This document shows, one piece after another, positions 17,793 through 26,271 of a stretch of DNA of 64,000 nt. A program made the translations under genes and the position numbers. Below the pieces are notes generated by a model that made no database searches, was not told the DNA's origin, and worked only from the letters and a program-made list of their open reading frames with translations. This DNA comes from Luteococcus sp038433135 (GTDB lineage Bacteria > Actinomycetota > Actinomycetes > Propionibacteriales > Propionibacteriaceae). Where the stretch lies: the NCBI RefSeq assembly GCF_038433135.1, contig NZ_JBCDMV010000011.1:1-64000 (forward strand). Reading direction: 5' to 3'. Position 1 is the stretch's first letter; each line of letters opens with the position of its first letter.

Positions 17793-20700
17793 ATGGCTTC
17801 CACTGCTCTGTCCGCAACTCCCGACGCCGCGATCAACCTGCGCCTCGCCCTGCTGGGCCTGCCCTTGGCCGCCCAGCCCGGCTCCGACGCCGAAGACCAG
17901 CTGGTGGCGCCGATCATCGCCCGCCAGCGCGAACTCTCCCGTCGTCTGGGGGAGCGCCTGTCCGCCCCGGACCTGCGGATCCAGAACTTCCTTGATGACT
18001 ACCTCAGCAATACCGGCACCAAGCCGGAGCTGCCGCACCGCACCCTGGTGCTGGATGCCCCGGGGCTGGCGCGGGCGCTGAGCCTGCCGCACGATGGTGA
18101 CGAATTCCACTCCGACCTGCTCAGCTCCTACCGGCTGGCCAATGGCGTGCTGCACAACCCCGCCAATGACCGTCGCACCACCGCCGGTGTCTTCCACATC
18201 GCGGAGGGCGGGCTGCCCATCCAGGACGACAAGCTCGCCGTCCCGCTCGAGGTCTTCGGCCGCCTGCTGGAACTCGCCTTCCAGCCACCCGAAGAAGACA
18301 TGGTGCTGCCCTACACCGCCAACCAGGAGGAGAAGGCGGCCTGCTTCGTCTCCCTGTTGATGCGCCCGCTGGTGCTGCCCGCCGTCCCCGGCTTCGCCCG
18401 GGAGCGCACGATGGAGGTCCGCTTCATCGTGCCCGGTGGTCTGGTGGCCAACCTGGACTTCGTTGAGGGCATCTTCGGCAATGCCGGCGATCCGCACCTG
18501 CCGGAGAACGACGCCAGTCTGGATCCGGAGGGCTGGACCGGCACCACCGGTGGGGTGATCCTGGCGCCGCACCTGACCAAGGTGACCAAGAAGTCGCTGG
18601 GCCTGCCGCACGTCAACGACGCCACCGATCGGCAGAAGCGCGACGGCATGTGCTGGGAGAACGACGACGAGTTGTACAACGGCGGCCAGGCCTTCAAGAT
18701 CTGCGCCCGCGACGAGCGCGGCGTGATCGTCACCGTGATCGCGGACAACTACTTCGGCTACTGCAAGAAGGAGGTCAAGACCCAGATCTCCTACTCCGCC
18801 AACCTGTTCGGCCTGGCCGAGGAGGAGCACTCCGGCGGCGCCGTGGCCTTCCCCGCCTACAACCTGGGCCAGGAGTGGACCGACACCTACACCCCCGACG
18901 ACTACACCGTCGCCGACGTGGTGGCCCGCAATCCGGAGCGCTTCGAGCAGCAGCCCGAGGGCCACGCCCTCGACAAGGAACAGGACACCCTGGTGGTGGT
19001 GCCCGGCAAGGCGTCGTACTCCATGCGGGAGCAGCTGATCAGCTGGACCAATCCCGACGGATCGCAGGGCAGCACCAAGCTGCTGGCTGGCAAGACCTAT
19101 CTGGCGCCCAATGGCTACCGGGTACATGCCAAGCCGCGCGACGCGGACCCGACCCAGTGGCACCTGATCGGCACCTCGCCGCATTCGTCGCAGCTGCACA
19201 AGCCGGCGACGGTCTCCGGCGGCGGCAAGAGTGAGATCAGCAAGAGCCTGCTGGACGCCTTCGTCTTCGGCAGCGCCTACACCGCCGACTTCGACAAGGA
19301 CATGGATCTGGTGCAGGAGCTGTTGGAGCACGACTACTCCAACCGCTTCCGCGACCCGGCCGCGCACGACGAACGGCCCCTGCTGGCCGACAGCCGGTCG
19401 CTGGGTTCGGTGATCAAGCTGCTCACGCCTCGGGCCGAGTTCACCGACGAGTACAACCAGTGGCTGGGCACGATCCCCGCCCACGTCAGCGAGCTGGTCT
19501 TCACCGTGAAGCGCTACTACAAGCCGGAATGGGGCACCGACTGGCGCAGCCACTTCACCGTCGGCATCACCAATGGCCGCAAGGGCAATTCACTGCGGCT
19601 GGACGGTGAGAAGATCATGGTCAACATGCTGCGGGTCGGCTTCGAGGCCGACGGCAGCTGGCGGCTGTTCAGCCTGCGGCCGGACTTCTCCCCCGCGGCC
19701 AAGGTGCAGACGGAGGACGACATCACGGCCTCGGTCGTCGCCCCGCCCGAGGGCCAGACCAGCGATCCGGTCAGCGCCAAGTACGTGAAGAACTGCGAAC
19801 AGTTGCTCTTCCAGCGCCCCGACGACGCCATCCACCGCGGCTATGACAAGCAGACGGAGAAGGACATGGCCGGGGATGACTCGTTCATCTCCAACTTCCA
19901 TCCGCTGACCCGCGCCGAGGCCCGGGAGATGGTGGCCGATGCTCCCGGACTGAGCCTGTTCACCGAGCCGATGCGGGAGCGGATCACCCGTTTCGCGGAG
20001 GGCGCCGACGAGGAGCGCCCGTTCTTCCTGGCCGTCTCCTCCGAGCCGCGGATCGTCGGCGAGGGCAAGCGCTCCAAGAACCCGCGCTACCTGCAGAAGC
20101 GGCCCGACCTGACCAATCCGGAGGCCACGGCCGCCGCCGATCTGGCCGCCCACCTGCTGCGCAGGGCCCCCGCCCAGGATCCCATCCGCATGCCGGTGGA
20201 CGTGGTGGCCGCCGGACGGCGCAACAATGCCGCGGAGGCCGGGGTGCCGCCGCTGTGCGCCTACAACCCACTGCACTACATGGAACTGCCGGAGCTGTTC
20301 ATGGAGTTCATCAGCTCCATGACCGGCAAGTCGCCGTCGACGACGGGGGCCGGCTCCGAGGGTGCCATGACCAAGGCGCCGTTCAACGCGCTGCCGTCGA
20401 TCATCGACCTGAATGCCGCGCTGCTCAGCTACGCGCTGACCGAGACCGACGGCTGGCTGAGCTCGGCCGGCGTGATCGGCCCCAAGGTGCGGGTGGATCA
20501 CGACATCTCGCTGCTGGTGCCGGAGATCTTCAGCCGGATGTGGCCCGACGAGCGCAAGGCAGCCACCCTGATCCAGGGCGGCTACCTGGAGAAGATCGGC
20601 GACTTCGAGCACAACGGTCGCACCGTGCAGGCCAGTCGGCTGGGTTACCGGATGAACGAGCTCTTCGCCACCACCTACTTTGGCCGGATCTTCCTGCACC

Positions 20701-21191
20701 CCGACGTCGTCTTCACCCCCGAGATGCTGCGTCCCGAACTGCAGGATGCCGACGTCTTCGCCGAGAGTGTCGACGTGATCGTCACCACCCACCAGCGGGT
20801 GGCCGAGACCTACTTCACCGACGGCACGATCGACCTGGCGATCCCGCCGTTGCGGGCCCTGCTGGAGATCATGGCGCACGGCCAGTCCGCCAAGGGCTGG
20901 ACGCTGGACAGCCCCGACTTCCGGGCGCTCTTCGGCCGGCAGGCGATCCTGGAATCCGGATGGTATGCGCAGCGTCTGGCCGCCAAACAGGCCGCGGACA
21001 TCGCGCTGCTGAAGCACGGCGTCGCGGATCTGGCACCCTTCGTCAAGAACGAAGGCAATGCCCGCCCCGTGGAGCGGCTCGGCCTGACCGACCGGCTGGC
21101 CAGCCTGCAGCGGCAAGTGACCCTGGTGCAGTCCCCCAAGTATCTGGAGGCACTCAACGGCACACTTGGACGTCAGGTGAACTTCGGCTGA
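17793..21191 (+). CDS. Pyrophosphate-dependent PEP carboxykinase
   Basis: 1132-aa protein recognised as PPi-type phosphoenolpyruvate carboxykinase (PEP carboxytransphosphorylase), which interconverts PEP + CO2 + phosphate with oxaloacetate + pyrophosphate. The length (about 1100 aa) is typical of this class and unlike GTP- or ATP-PEPCK. Segments I associate with the family are GDPHLPENDASLDPEGWTG, FKICARDERGVIVTVIADNY and FGYCKKEVKTQISYS. The enzyme is characteristic of propionibacteria, where it feeds the Wood-Werkman C4 branch. ATG at 17793 has GGAG close upstream; the open frame extends further but without signal. Identification is from memory of family sequence, not a search. Confidence 0.85.
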   Translation: MASTALSATPDAAINLRLALLGLPLAAQPGSDAEDQLVAPIIARQRELSRRLGERLSAPDLRIQNFLDDYLSNTGTKPELPHRTLVLDAPGLARALSLPHDGDEFHSDLLSSYRLANGVLHNPANDRRTTAGVFHIAEGGLPIQDDKLAVPLEVFGRLLELAFQPPEEDMVLPYTANQEEKAACFVSLLMRPLVLPAVPGFARERTMEVRFIVPGGLVANLDFVEGIFGNAGDPHLPENDASLDPEGWTGTTGGVILAPHLTKVTKKSLGLPHVNDATDRQKRDGMCWENDDELYNGGQAFKICARDERGVIVTVIADNYFGYCKKEVKTQISYSANLFGLAEEEHSGGAVAFPAYNLGQEWTDTYTPDDYTVADVVARNPERFEQQPEGHALDKEQDTLVVVPGKASYSMREQLISWTNPDGSQGSTKLLAGKTYLAPNGYRVHAKPRDADPTQWHLIGTSPHSSQLHKPATVSGGGKSEISKSLLDAFVFGSAYTADFDKDMDLVQELLEHDYSNRFRDPAAHDERPLLADSRSLGSVIKLLTPRAEFTDEYNQWLGTIPAHVSELVFTVKRYYKPEWGTDWRSHFTVGITNGRKGNSLRLDGEKIMVNMLRVGFEADGSWRLFSLRPDFSPAAKVQTEDDITASVVAPPEGQTSDPVSAKYVKNCEQLLFQRPDDAIHRGYDKQTEKDMAGDDSFISNFHPLTRAEAREMVADAPGLSLFTEPMRERITRFAEGADEERPFFLAVSSEPRIVGEGKRSKNPRYLQKRPDLTNPEATAAADLAAHLLRRAPAQDPIRMPVDVVAAGRRNNAAEAGVPPLCAYNPLHYMELPELFMEFISSMTGKSPSTTGAGSEGAMTKAPFNALPSIIDLNAALLSYALTETDGWLSSAGVIGPKVRVDHDISLLVPEIFSRMWPDERKAATLIQGGYLEKIGDFEHNGRTVQASRLGYRMNELFATTYFGRIFLHPDVVFTPEMLRPELQDADVFAESVDVIVTTHQRVAETYFTDGTIDLAIPPLRALLEIMAHGQSAKGWTLDSPDFRALFGRQAILESGWYAQRLAAKQAADIALLKHGVADLAPFVKNEGNARPVERLGLTDRLASLQRQVTLVQSPKYLEALNGTLGRQVNFG

Positions 21192-21211
21192 CGAACTGGC
21201 ACCATTCAGAG

Positions 21212-22009
21212 GTGGAGACTTTCGGGGAGGCGCTCAAGCGGCGCCGCAAGGAGTCCGGAATGCGCCAGGTGGACGTGGTCGACGCGCTCGACCATGTGAT
21301 CGCGCGTTCCACGCTGGCCAATGTCGAGGCCGGGCGGGAGCGTCCCTCGGCCCGGTTCTGGGCAAGCCTCCAGGAGTGCTTGCCGGACTGGGCCGAGGCG
21401 CTCGCGCCCTGCCACCCCGACCGGGCCCTCGCCCACCCCATGGCCCCGGATAAGTCCAGCTTCGACGTGGTGGAATCCACCTGCAGCTACACCTTTCGGG
21501 AGCACTCGTCGCCGGAGGAGATCCTGCTGACCCGCCGGGTGCGGGCCATCGTCGACGGCGTCGACGGTTATGACCTGCAGATCACCAGCGACCGTTCCGC
21601 CTTCGGGCTGGAGAGCGAACCGGTCTTCGGCGGTTGGATCGAGCGCAGCGAGCGACGGCTCGGCGCCGAGAACAGCGTCTACCTGACCCGCTTCCACTTC
21701 GACCGCACGCTGCGGGCCGGTGATGAGCACGAATTCGCGCTGCGCTCCTGGGTCAGCGGCGCCGATCCGGGCTGCTCCGCGCAGATCACCTTCACCTCCC
21801 CCACCCGGCACGCCCGGCTGACGCTGAACTTCTGGGGCAGCCGGCGGCCCACCGCCGTGTGGCGCTTCGGCCCGCTGCCCGACCCGCCGTTGATCCCCCC
21901 CGACGGCAACGGCTGCGAGCGGATCGAGCCGATCGCACCCGGCACCTATTCCTGGCGATTGAGCTCCCCGGAGCTGATGCGCACCTATGGGATGGGCTGG
22001 GCCTGGTGA
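21212..22009 (+). CDS. XRE-family transcriptional regulator
   Basis: 265-aa protein beginning at GTG 21212, 20 bases after the PPi-PEPCK stop. Residues 3-50 form a lambda-repressor-like helix-turn-helix (FGEALKRRRKESGMRQVDVV then RSTLANVEAGRERPSARFW). The remaining 200 residues contain no enzyme motif I recognise; they are rich in aromatic and charged residues and may form a beta-rich ligand-binding domain. Lying between PPi-PEPCK and the methylmalonyl-CoA decarboxylase operon, it could regulate either. That is inference from position only. Confidence 0.75.
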   Translation: METFGEALKRRRKESGMRQVDVVDALDHVIARSTLANVEAGRERPSARFWASLQECLPDWAEALAPCHPDRALAHPMAPDKSSFDVVESTCSYTFREHSSPEEILLTRRVRAIVDGVDGYDLQITSDRSAFGLESEPVFGGWIERSERRLGAENSVYLTRFHFDRTLRAGDEHEFALRSWVSGADPGCSAQITFTSPTRHARLTLNFWGSRRPTAVWRFGPLPDPPLIPPDGNGCERIEPIAPGTYSWRLSSPELMRTYGMGWAW

Positions 22010-22116
22010 GCACGACGTCGAGGGCCTGAACCGCCCTTCGGGCCAGACCGGGACCCCGCCCTCCCACAACGGGAGCGAAGGTCTTAGGGTGGTTGCCAAC
22101 TCAACGAGGAGAGGCA

Positions 22117-23730
22117 ATGACGCACCCACTCGACACTCCACCAGCCGAGGCATCCGACCAGCCCGACACCGCCCCCGTGGACGCGCAGAATCCCGGGTTG
22201 GCCGCCCTGCGCGAGATGCGTGAACGAGCCTTGTTGGGCGGCGGCCAGAAGCGGATCGACGCGCAGCACGCCAAGGGCAAGATGACCGCCCGCGAGCGGC
22301 TGGCGATCCTGTTGGACGAGGCCTCCTTCCAGGAGCTCGGCGCGCTGGCCACCCACCACACCACCGACTTCGGGATGGCCGAGCAGCGCTTCCCCGGCGA
22401 TGGCGTGATCACCGGCTTCGGCAAGATCAACGGCCGTCGGGTGGCGGTCTTCGCGCAGGACTTCACCGTGCTGGGCGGTTCCTTCAGCGAGGTGCAGGCG
22501 CAGAAGATCAGCCGGATCCAGGATCTGGCGCTGGAATCCGGCATCCCGCTGATCGGGCTGAATGATTCCGGCGGCGCCCGGGTGCAGGAGGGGGTGCGCT
22601 CGCTGGCCGCCTATGGCGAGGTCTTCTACCGCAATGTGGCCGCCTCCGGCGTGATCCCCCAGATCAGCCTGATCCTGGGCCCGTGCGCGGGCGGCGCGGT
22701 CTACTCCCCCGCCCTGACCGACTTCACCGTGATGGTGGAGACCACCTCCAACATGTTCCTGACCGGCCCGGAAATCATCAAGGCGGTCACCGGTGAGGAT
22801 GTCAGCGCGGAGGATCTGGGCGGTGCCCATGTGCACAACGGCCGCTCCGGCGTCGCTCAGTTCAACGCGGTGGGCGAGCAGCAGGCGATCGAGACGGTCA
22901 AGCGGCTGCTCAGCTACCTGCCGCAGAACAACACCGAGGATGCCCCGGCGATCGTCGCCTATGACTCGCCGGACCGGATGGACGAGGCGCTCAACTCGCT
23001 GATCCCGGTTGACGACACCACCGCGTACGACATGCTGGACGTGTTGGACAGCGTCTTCGACGCCGGATCGGTGCTGCAGGTGCACGAGCAGTGGGCCGGC
23101 AACGCCATCTGCGCCTTCGCCCGGCTCGACGGGCACTCGGTGGGGATCATCGCCAACCAGCCGATGGTGATGAGCGGCTGTCTGGACATCGACTCGTCGG
23201 ACAAGATCAGCCGGCACATCCGCATCTGTGACATGTTCAACATCCCGATCATCACCTTCGTCGACTGCCCCGGCTATCTGCCCGGCGTGCAGCAGGAATA
23301 TGCCGGCGTGATCCGGCACGGCGCCAAGGTGATCTACTCCTACTGCCAGGCCACGGTGCCGAAAATGAGCGTGGTCACCCGCAAGGCGATCGGCGGCTCC
23401 TATGTGGCGCTGAGCTCCAAGCAGATGGGCAATGACGTCGCCTTCGCCTGGCCCAGCGCACAGATCGCCGTGATGGGGCCCGACGGTGCCGCCCGACTGC
23501 TCAACCGGCGCCAGATCCAGCAGGCCGAGGATCCGGCCGCGGAGGAGAAGCGCTTCGTCGACGAGTACCGGGAGAAGTTCTTCAATCCCTACCGGGCCGC
23601 CGACGTCGGGCAGATCGACGAGGTGATCGAGCCCTGTGAGACCCGTCCCCGGCTGATCCGTGCGCTGGAGGTGTTGCGCACCAAGGTGCAGACCAACATC
23701 CCCAAGAAGCACGGGCTCTTCCCGGTCTAG
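22117..23730 (+). CDS. mmdA: Methylmalonyl-CoA decarboxylase alpha / carboxyltransferase subunit
   Basis: 537-aa acyl-CoA carboxyltransferase (crotonase-fold pair), homologous to MmdA, propionyl-CoA carboxylase beta and transcarboxylase 12S. It moves carboxyl from (S)-methylmalonyl-CoA to biotin, giving propionyl-CoA. Oxyanion-hole segments are LNDSGGARVQEGVRSLA and LGPCAGGAVYSPALTDF in the N half, and DCPGYLPGVQQEYAGVIRHG in the C half. The start at ATG 22117 follows GAGGAGAGG. First in an operon with gamma, biotin-carrier and beta subunits, which favours the decarboxylating sodium pump over soluble transcarboxylase. Confidence 0.92.
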   Translation: MTHPLDTPPAEASDQPDTAPVDAQNPGLAALREMRERALLGGGQKRIDAQHAKGKMTARERLAILLDEASFQELGALATHHTTDFGMAEQRFPGDGVITGFGKINGRRVAVFAQDFTVLGGSFSEVQAQKISRIQDLALESGIPLIGLNDSGGARVQEGVRSLAAYGEVFYRNVAASGVIPQISLILGPCAGGAVYSPALTDFTVMVETTSNMFLTGPEIIKAVTGEDVSAEDLGGAHVHNGRSGVAQFNAVGEQQAIETVKRLLSYLPQNNTEDAPAIVAYDSPDRMDEALNSLIPVDDTTAYDMLDVLDSVFDAGSVLQVHEQWAGNAICAFARLDGHSVGIIANQPMVMSGCLDIDSSDKISRHIRICDMFNIPIITFVDCPGYLPGVQQEYAGVIRHGAKVIYSYCQATVPKMSVVTRKAIGGSYVALSSKQMGNDVAFAWPSAQIAVMGPDGAARLLNRRQIQQAEDPAAEEKRFVDEYREKFFNPYRAADVGQIDEVIEPCETRPRLIRALEVLRTKVQTNIPKKHGLFPV

Positions 23731-23739
23731 GAGGCTGAG

Positions 23740-24180
23740 ATGAACAATCTTGGTTGGGGCCTGGAGATGACAGTGGTGGGGATGGGCGTGGTCTTTGCCC
23801 TGCTCGCATTGCTGATGGGCGTGCTCACCCTGATGGGCAAGCTGGACCGGCCGGAGGATGCGGCCAAGCCGGTGGAGGCCGCCCCCCTGGCTGCCCCCTT
23901 CGGAGCCAACGATCCCGAAGATGCCGCCGAGCCCGCCGACGTCAGCCCACCGGCTGAGACCGCCCCCGCTGCACCGGCCTCCTCCGTCGAGGTCCTCACC
24001 GACGGACTCACCGTCGACCAGGCCACCGCCGTCGCGCTCGCCGTGATCACCCACGCCGAGGTGCGACGCCAGCAGGCCGCCCCCGCCATGCGCACCCACG
24101 CGCCCGGCAGCCAGATCCACACCAGCCGCTGGGTCGCGGTGGGACGTGGCAACCAGAACACGTCCTGGAAGAGGAGATGA
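23740..24180 (+). CDS. mmdD: OadG/MmdD-like small membrane subunit
   Basis: 146-aa small subunit of the sodium-pumping decarboxylase. A single N-terminal transmembrane helix (TVVGMGVVFALLALLMGVL) is followed by a proline/alanine-rich linker and a C-terminal segment. A second conserved helix-like region (TVDQATAVALAVITHAEVRR) matches the OadG-like pattern in which the C-terminal part contacts the carboxyltransferase. GGAGG precedes the ATG nine bases after the mmdA stop. Its role is to hold the soluble subunit to the membrane beta subunit. Confidence 0.85.
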   Translation: MNNLGWGLEMTVVGMGVVFALLALLMGVLTLMGKLDRPEDAAKPVEAAPLAAPFGANDPEDAAEPADVSPPAETAPAAPASSVEVLTDGLTVDQATAVALAVITHAEVRRQQAAPAMRTHAPGSQIHTSRWVAVGRGNQNTSWKRR

Positions 24181-24185
24181 CCCCC

Positions 24186-24701
24186 ATGCGCCGCTACACC
24201 ATCTCGATCAACGGTTCCGACCACGAGGTCGACGTCGAAGAGGTCACCGCCAACACCTTCCGGGTGCAGATCGCCGGGCACGGCGTCGACGTCCGGCTGC
24301 GCGACCACCAGGATCTGGCCCAGGCCATGATCACCCCGAATGTGGAGGTTGGCCGGGCCAATGTCGTCGAGTCCGTCGACGCCCGGGACGTGCTGCCCGC
24401 CAGCCAGGCCACCGCCCCCGCACCCGCACCCCGCCCGGTGGCTGCACCCGTCGCCACCCCGGCGGCCGCCGCCACCGCCCCCGGGGCCGCCAGCTCCATG
24501 ACCGCGCCGATGCCCGGCGTCGTGCTCACCGTCAGCGCGCAACCGGGGCAGAGCGTCAAGCGCGGCGACCCGCTGCTGGTGCTGGAGGCGATGAAGATGA
24601 AGAACGAGCTCAAGGCCACCCGCGACGGCGTGATCGCCCAGGTGCTGGCCGAGGTGGGCGCGCAGGTGAAGTTCGGCGATCCCCTGGTGGTGTTCGAATG
24701 A
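24186..24701 (+). CDS. mmdC: Biotin carboxyl carrier subunit
   Basis: 171-aa biotin carrier. The N-terminal 70 residues form an assembly domain. A proline/alanine linker (about 76-105) follows, then a biotinyl domain with the acceptor lysine K137 in VLEAMKMKNELKA. AGAGGAG at 24170-24176 fits ATG 24186 (nine-base spacing) rather than ATG 24177, which overlaps the previous stop but would have no space for the ribosome binding site. The stop overlaps the next gene (ATGA). Carries carboxyl-biotin between MmdA and MmdB. Confidence 0.93.
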   Translation: MRRYTISINGSDHEVDVEEVTANTFRVQIAGHGVDVRLRDHQDLAQAMITPNVEVGRANVVESVDARDVLPASQATAPAPAPRPVAAPVATPAAAATAPGAASSMTAPMPGVVLTVSAQPGQSVKRGDPLLVLEAMKMKNELKATRDGVIAQVLAEVGAQVKFGDPLVVFE

Positions 24702-25828
24702 CTGTCGCGATGGAGTCCACCATCGACCTGCTGCTGCGTGGCATCACCAATGTCACCTGGCAGTCGGTGGTGATGATGCTGGTGGGCTGCGTGCTGATCG
24801 CGCTGGCGGTGGTCAAGGAGTACGAGCCACTGCTGCTGCTGCCGATCGGTGCGGGCTGCCTGCTCACCAATCTGCCCTTGTCACCTCTGGTCGGCGACGA
24901 GGGCATGCTCACCGTGCTGCGCCATGCCGGCGTCGACAACGAGTTGTTTCCGCTGCTGATCTTCATCGGGATCGGCGCGATGACCGACTTCGGGCCCTTG
25001 TTGGAGAACCCGAAGATGGTGCTGCTGGGCGCCGCCGGCCAGTTCGGCATCTTCCTCACCCTGATCCTGGCCGCCCTGATGGGTTTCACCCGGCAGGAGT
25101 CCGCCTCGATCGGCATCATCGGTGCGATCGACGGCCCGACGTCGATCTATGTCAGCCGGCAGCTGGCACCACAACTGTTGGCGCCGATCACGGTGGCCGC
25201 GTATTCCTACATGTCGTTGGTGCCGATCATCATGCCGCCGATCATGCGGCTGCTGACCACCAAGAAGGAACGCAGCATCCGGATGCCGTACTCGCAGCGC
25301 GAGATCAGCAAGCGCACCCGGATCCTCTTCCCGATCGTCGTCACGGTGATCGTCGGCATCCTGGTGCCCTTCGCCACCCCGCTGATCGGCATGCTGATGT
25401 TCGGCAACCTGATGCGCGAATCCGGCGTGGTCGAGCGGCTGGTCGGCGCCTCCTCCAATGAGATCGCCAACACGGTGACCCTCTTCCTGGGCCTGGCCAT
25501 CGGCTCCACCATGGTGGGCGCGTCCTTCCTGAAGTGGTCGACGCTGATGATCCTGGTGCTGGGCCTGATGGCCTTCTGCCTGGACACGGCCGCGGGGGTG
25601 ATGTTCGGCAAGCTGATGAACCTGCTCTCGGGTGGCAAGTTCAACCCGCTGATCGGGGCGGCCGGCATCTCGGCCTTCCCGATGGCCGCCCGGGTGGTGC
25701 AGAAGGAGGCCTCCAAGGAGGACTTCGAGAACTTCATCCTGATGCACGCGATGGGCGCGAATGCGGCCGGACAGGTGGCCTCGGTGGTGGCCGGCGGCGT
25801 GCTGCTGGCCCTGATGGGCGCCGCCTGA
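24698..25828 (+). CDS. mmdB: Methylmalonyl-CoA decarboxylase beta subunit, sodium pump
   Basis: 376-aa integral membrane protein of the OadB/MmdB/GcdB family that decarboxylates carboxybiotin and exports sodium. About nine helices are visible. The conserved aspartate needed for sodium translocation is in GAIDGPTSIYVSRQL (D145), and the C-terminal AMGANAAGQVASVVAGG region is also conserved. ATG 24698 overlaps the biotin-carrier stop. With the three upstream genes it makes a complete primary sodium pump driven by methylmalonyl-CoA decarboxylation. A strong intrinsic terminator follows directly. Confidence 0.95.
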   Translation: MTVAMESTIDLLLRGITNVTWQSVVMMLVGCVLIALAVVKEYEPLLLLPIGAGCLLTNLPLSPLVGDEGMLTVLRHAGVDNELFPLLIFIGIGAMTDFGPLLENPKMVLLGAAGQFGIFLTLILAALMGFTRQESASIGIIGAIDGPTSIYVSRQLAPQLLAPITVAAYSYMSLVPIIMPPIMRLLTTKKERSIRMPYSQREISKRTRILFPIVVTVIVGILVPFATPLIGMLMFGNLMRESGVVERLVGASSNEIANTVTLFLGLAIGSTMVGASFLKWSTLMILVLGLMAFCLDTAAGVMFGKLMNLLSGGKFNPLIGAAGISAFPMAARVVQKEASKEDFENFILMHAMGANAAGQVASVVAGGVLLALMGAA

Positions 25829-25839
25829 GCGGATCACGA

Positions 25840-25886
25840 ACACCGGCCGATCAGCCGCCTCCGGCTGCCGATCGGCCGGTGTTTTT
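25840..25886 (+). terminator. Intrinsic terminator of the mmd operon
   Basis: Stem ACACCGGCCGATC with its exact complement (25840-25852 and 25870-25882), inner loop region, then TTTTT. A classical rho-independent terminator. Confidence 0.92.
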
Positions 25887-25943
25887 CGTTGCTTTCTTGA
25901 GGAAATCTCAGCAACTTGTTGGGCTTTGGGGCTGTCCAACCCG

Positions 25944-25972
25944 TTGTGCCGACCGTCTGGTCACCGTACTGT
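25944..25972 (+). promoter_or_regulatory. Leaderless-type promoter of the 48-aa gene
   Basis: TTGTGC (25944-25949), a 17-bp spacer and TACTGT (25967-25972), then seven bases to the ATG at 25980. Transcription would start at or next to the start codon, consistent with absence of a ribosome binding site. Confidence 0.6.
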
Positions 25973-25979
25973 CGAGTAC

Positions 25980-26126
25980 ATGAAGATTGGCACAGACCCC
26001 GGACAGGAGCATCGGCTGCGCACCCGAATCGCCGCCGTGGCCCTGATCGCGGTGGCGGCGCTCTTCGCCGAACCCGCCCTCACCCACCAGTCATCACCCG
26101 TCGCGCCCATCCTGCAGCAGCGCTGA
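25980..26126 (+). CDS. Small exported or membrane peptide, unknown
   Basis: 48-aa predicted peptide. A basic N-terminal region (EHRLRTR) precedes a hydrophobic stretch IAAVALIAVAALFAEPALT that could be a signal sequence or membrane helix, ending with a short polar tail. I recognise no family. Support for it being real comes from its own promoter (-35, 17-bp spacer, -10) placed for leaderless translation, and a dedicated 14-bp terminator hairpin starting 14 bases after the stop. It lies between the mmd terminator and the DUF559 element. Confidence 0.55.
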   Translation: MKIGTDPGQEHRLRTRIAAVALIAVAALFAEPALTHQSSPVAPILQQR

Positions 26127-26140
26127 CCCAGACCTTCCAC

Positions 26141-26171
26141 AACGTGCCCCAGCCATCGGCTGGGGCACGTT
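26141..26171 (+). terminator. Terminator after the 48-aa gene
   Basis: Perfect 14-bp stem AACGTGCCCCAGCC / complement (26141-26154, 26158-26171) with loop ATC, followed by GCCGTTCTT. Strong intrinsic-type hairpin. Confidence 0.8.
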
Positions 26172-26192
26172 GCCGTTCTTCCCCCGACCTGT

Positions 26193-26267
26193 TGCCATAA
26201 GTGGAAGCTGAGACCGGGGGTAGTGCTTCTATTGCGTTGATCTTGGTTCTGGCCGCCACTTGTGGCA
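26193..26267 (+). repeat. 75-bp palindromic element, left copy
   Basis: Begins TGCCATAAGTGG and ends CCACTTGTGGCA, so its own ends are inverted repeats. It is about 77% identical (58 of 75 by hand) to the reverse complement of 27221-27295. Sits five bases beyond the stop of the DUF559 gene. Confidence 0.88.
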
Positions 26268-26271
26268 CGGG

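Noticed and set aside
20255..21211. N-terminal extension of the XRE regulator frame back to 20255
   Set aside because: It lies inside the PPi-PEPCK gene in another frame; the HTH begins right after GTG 21212.
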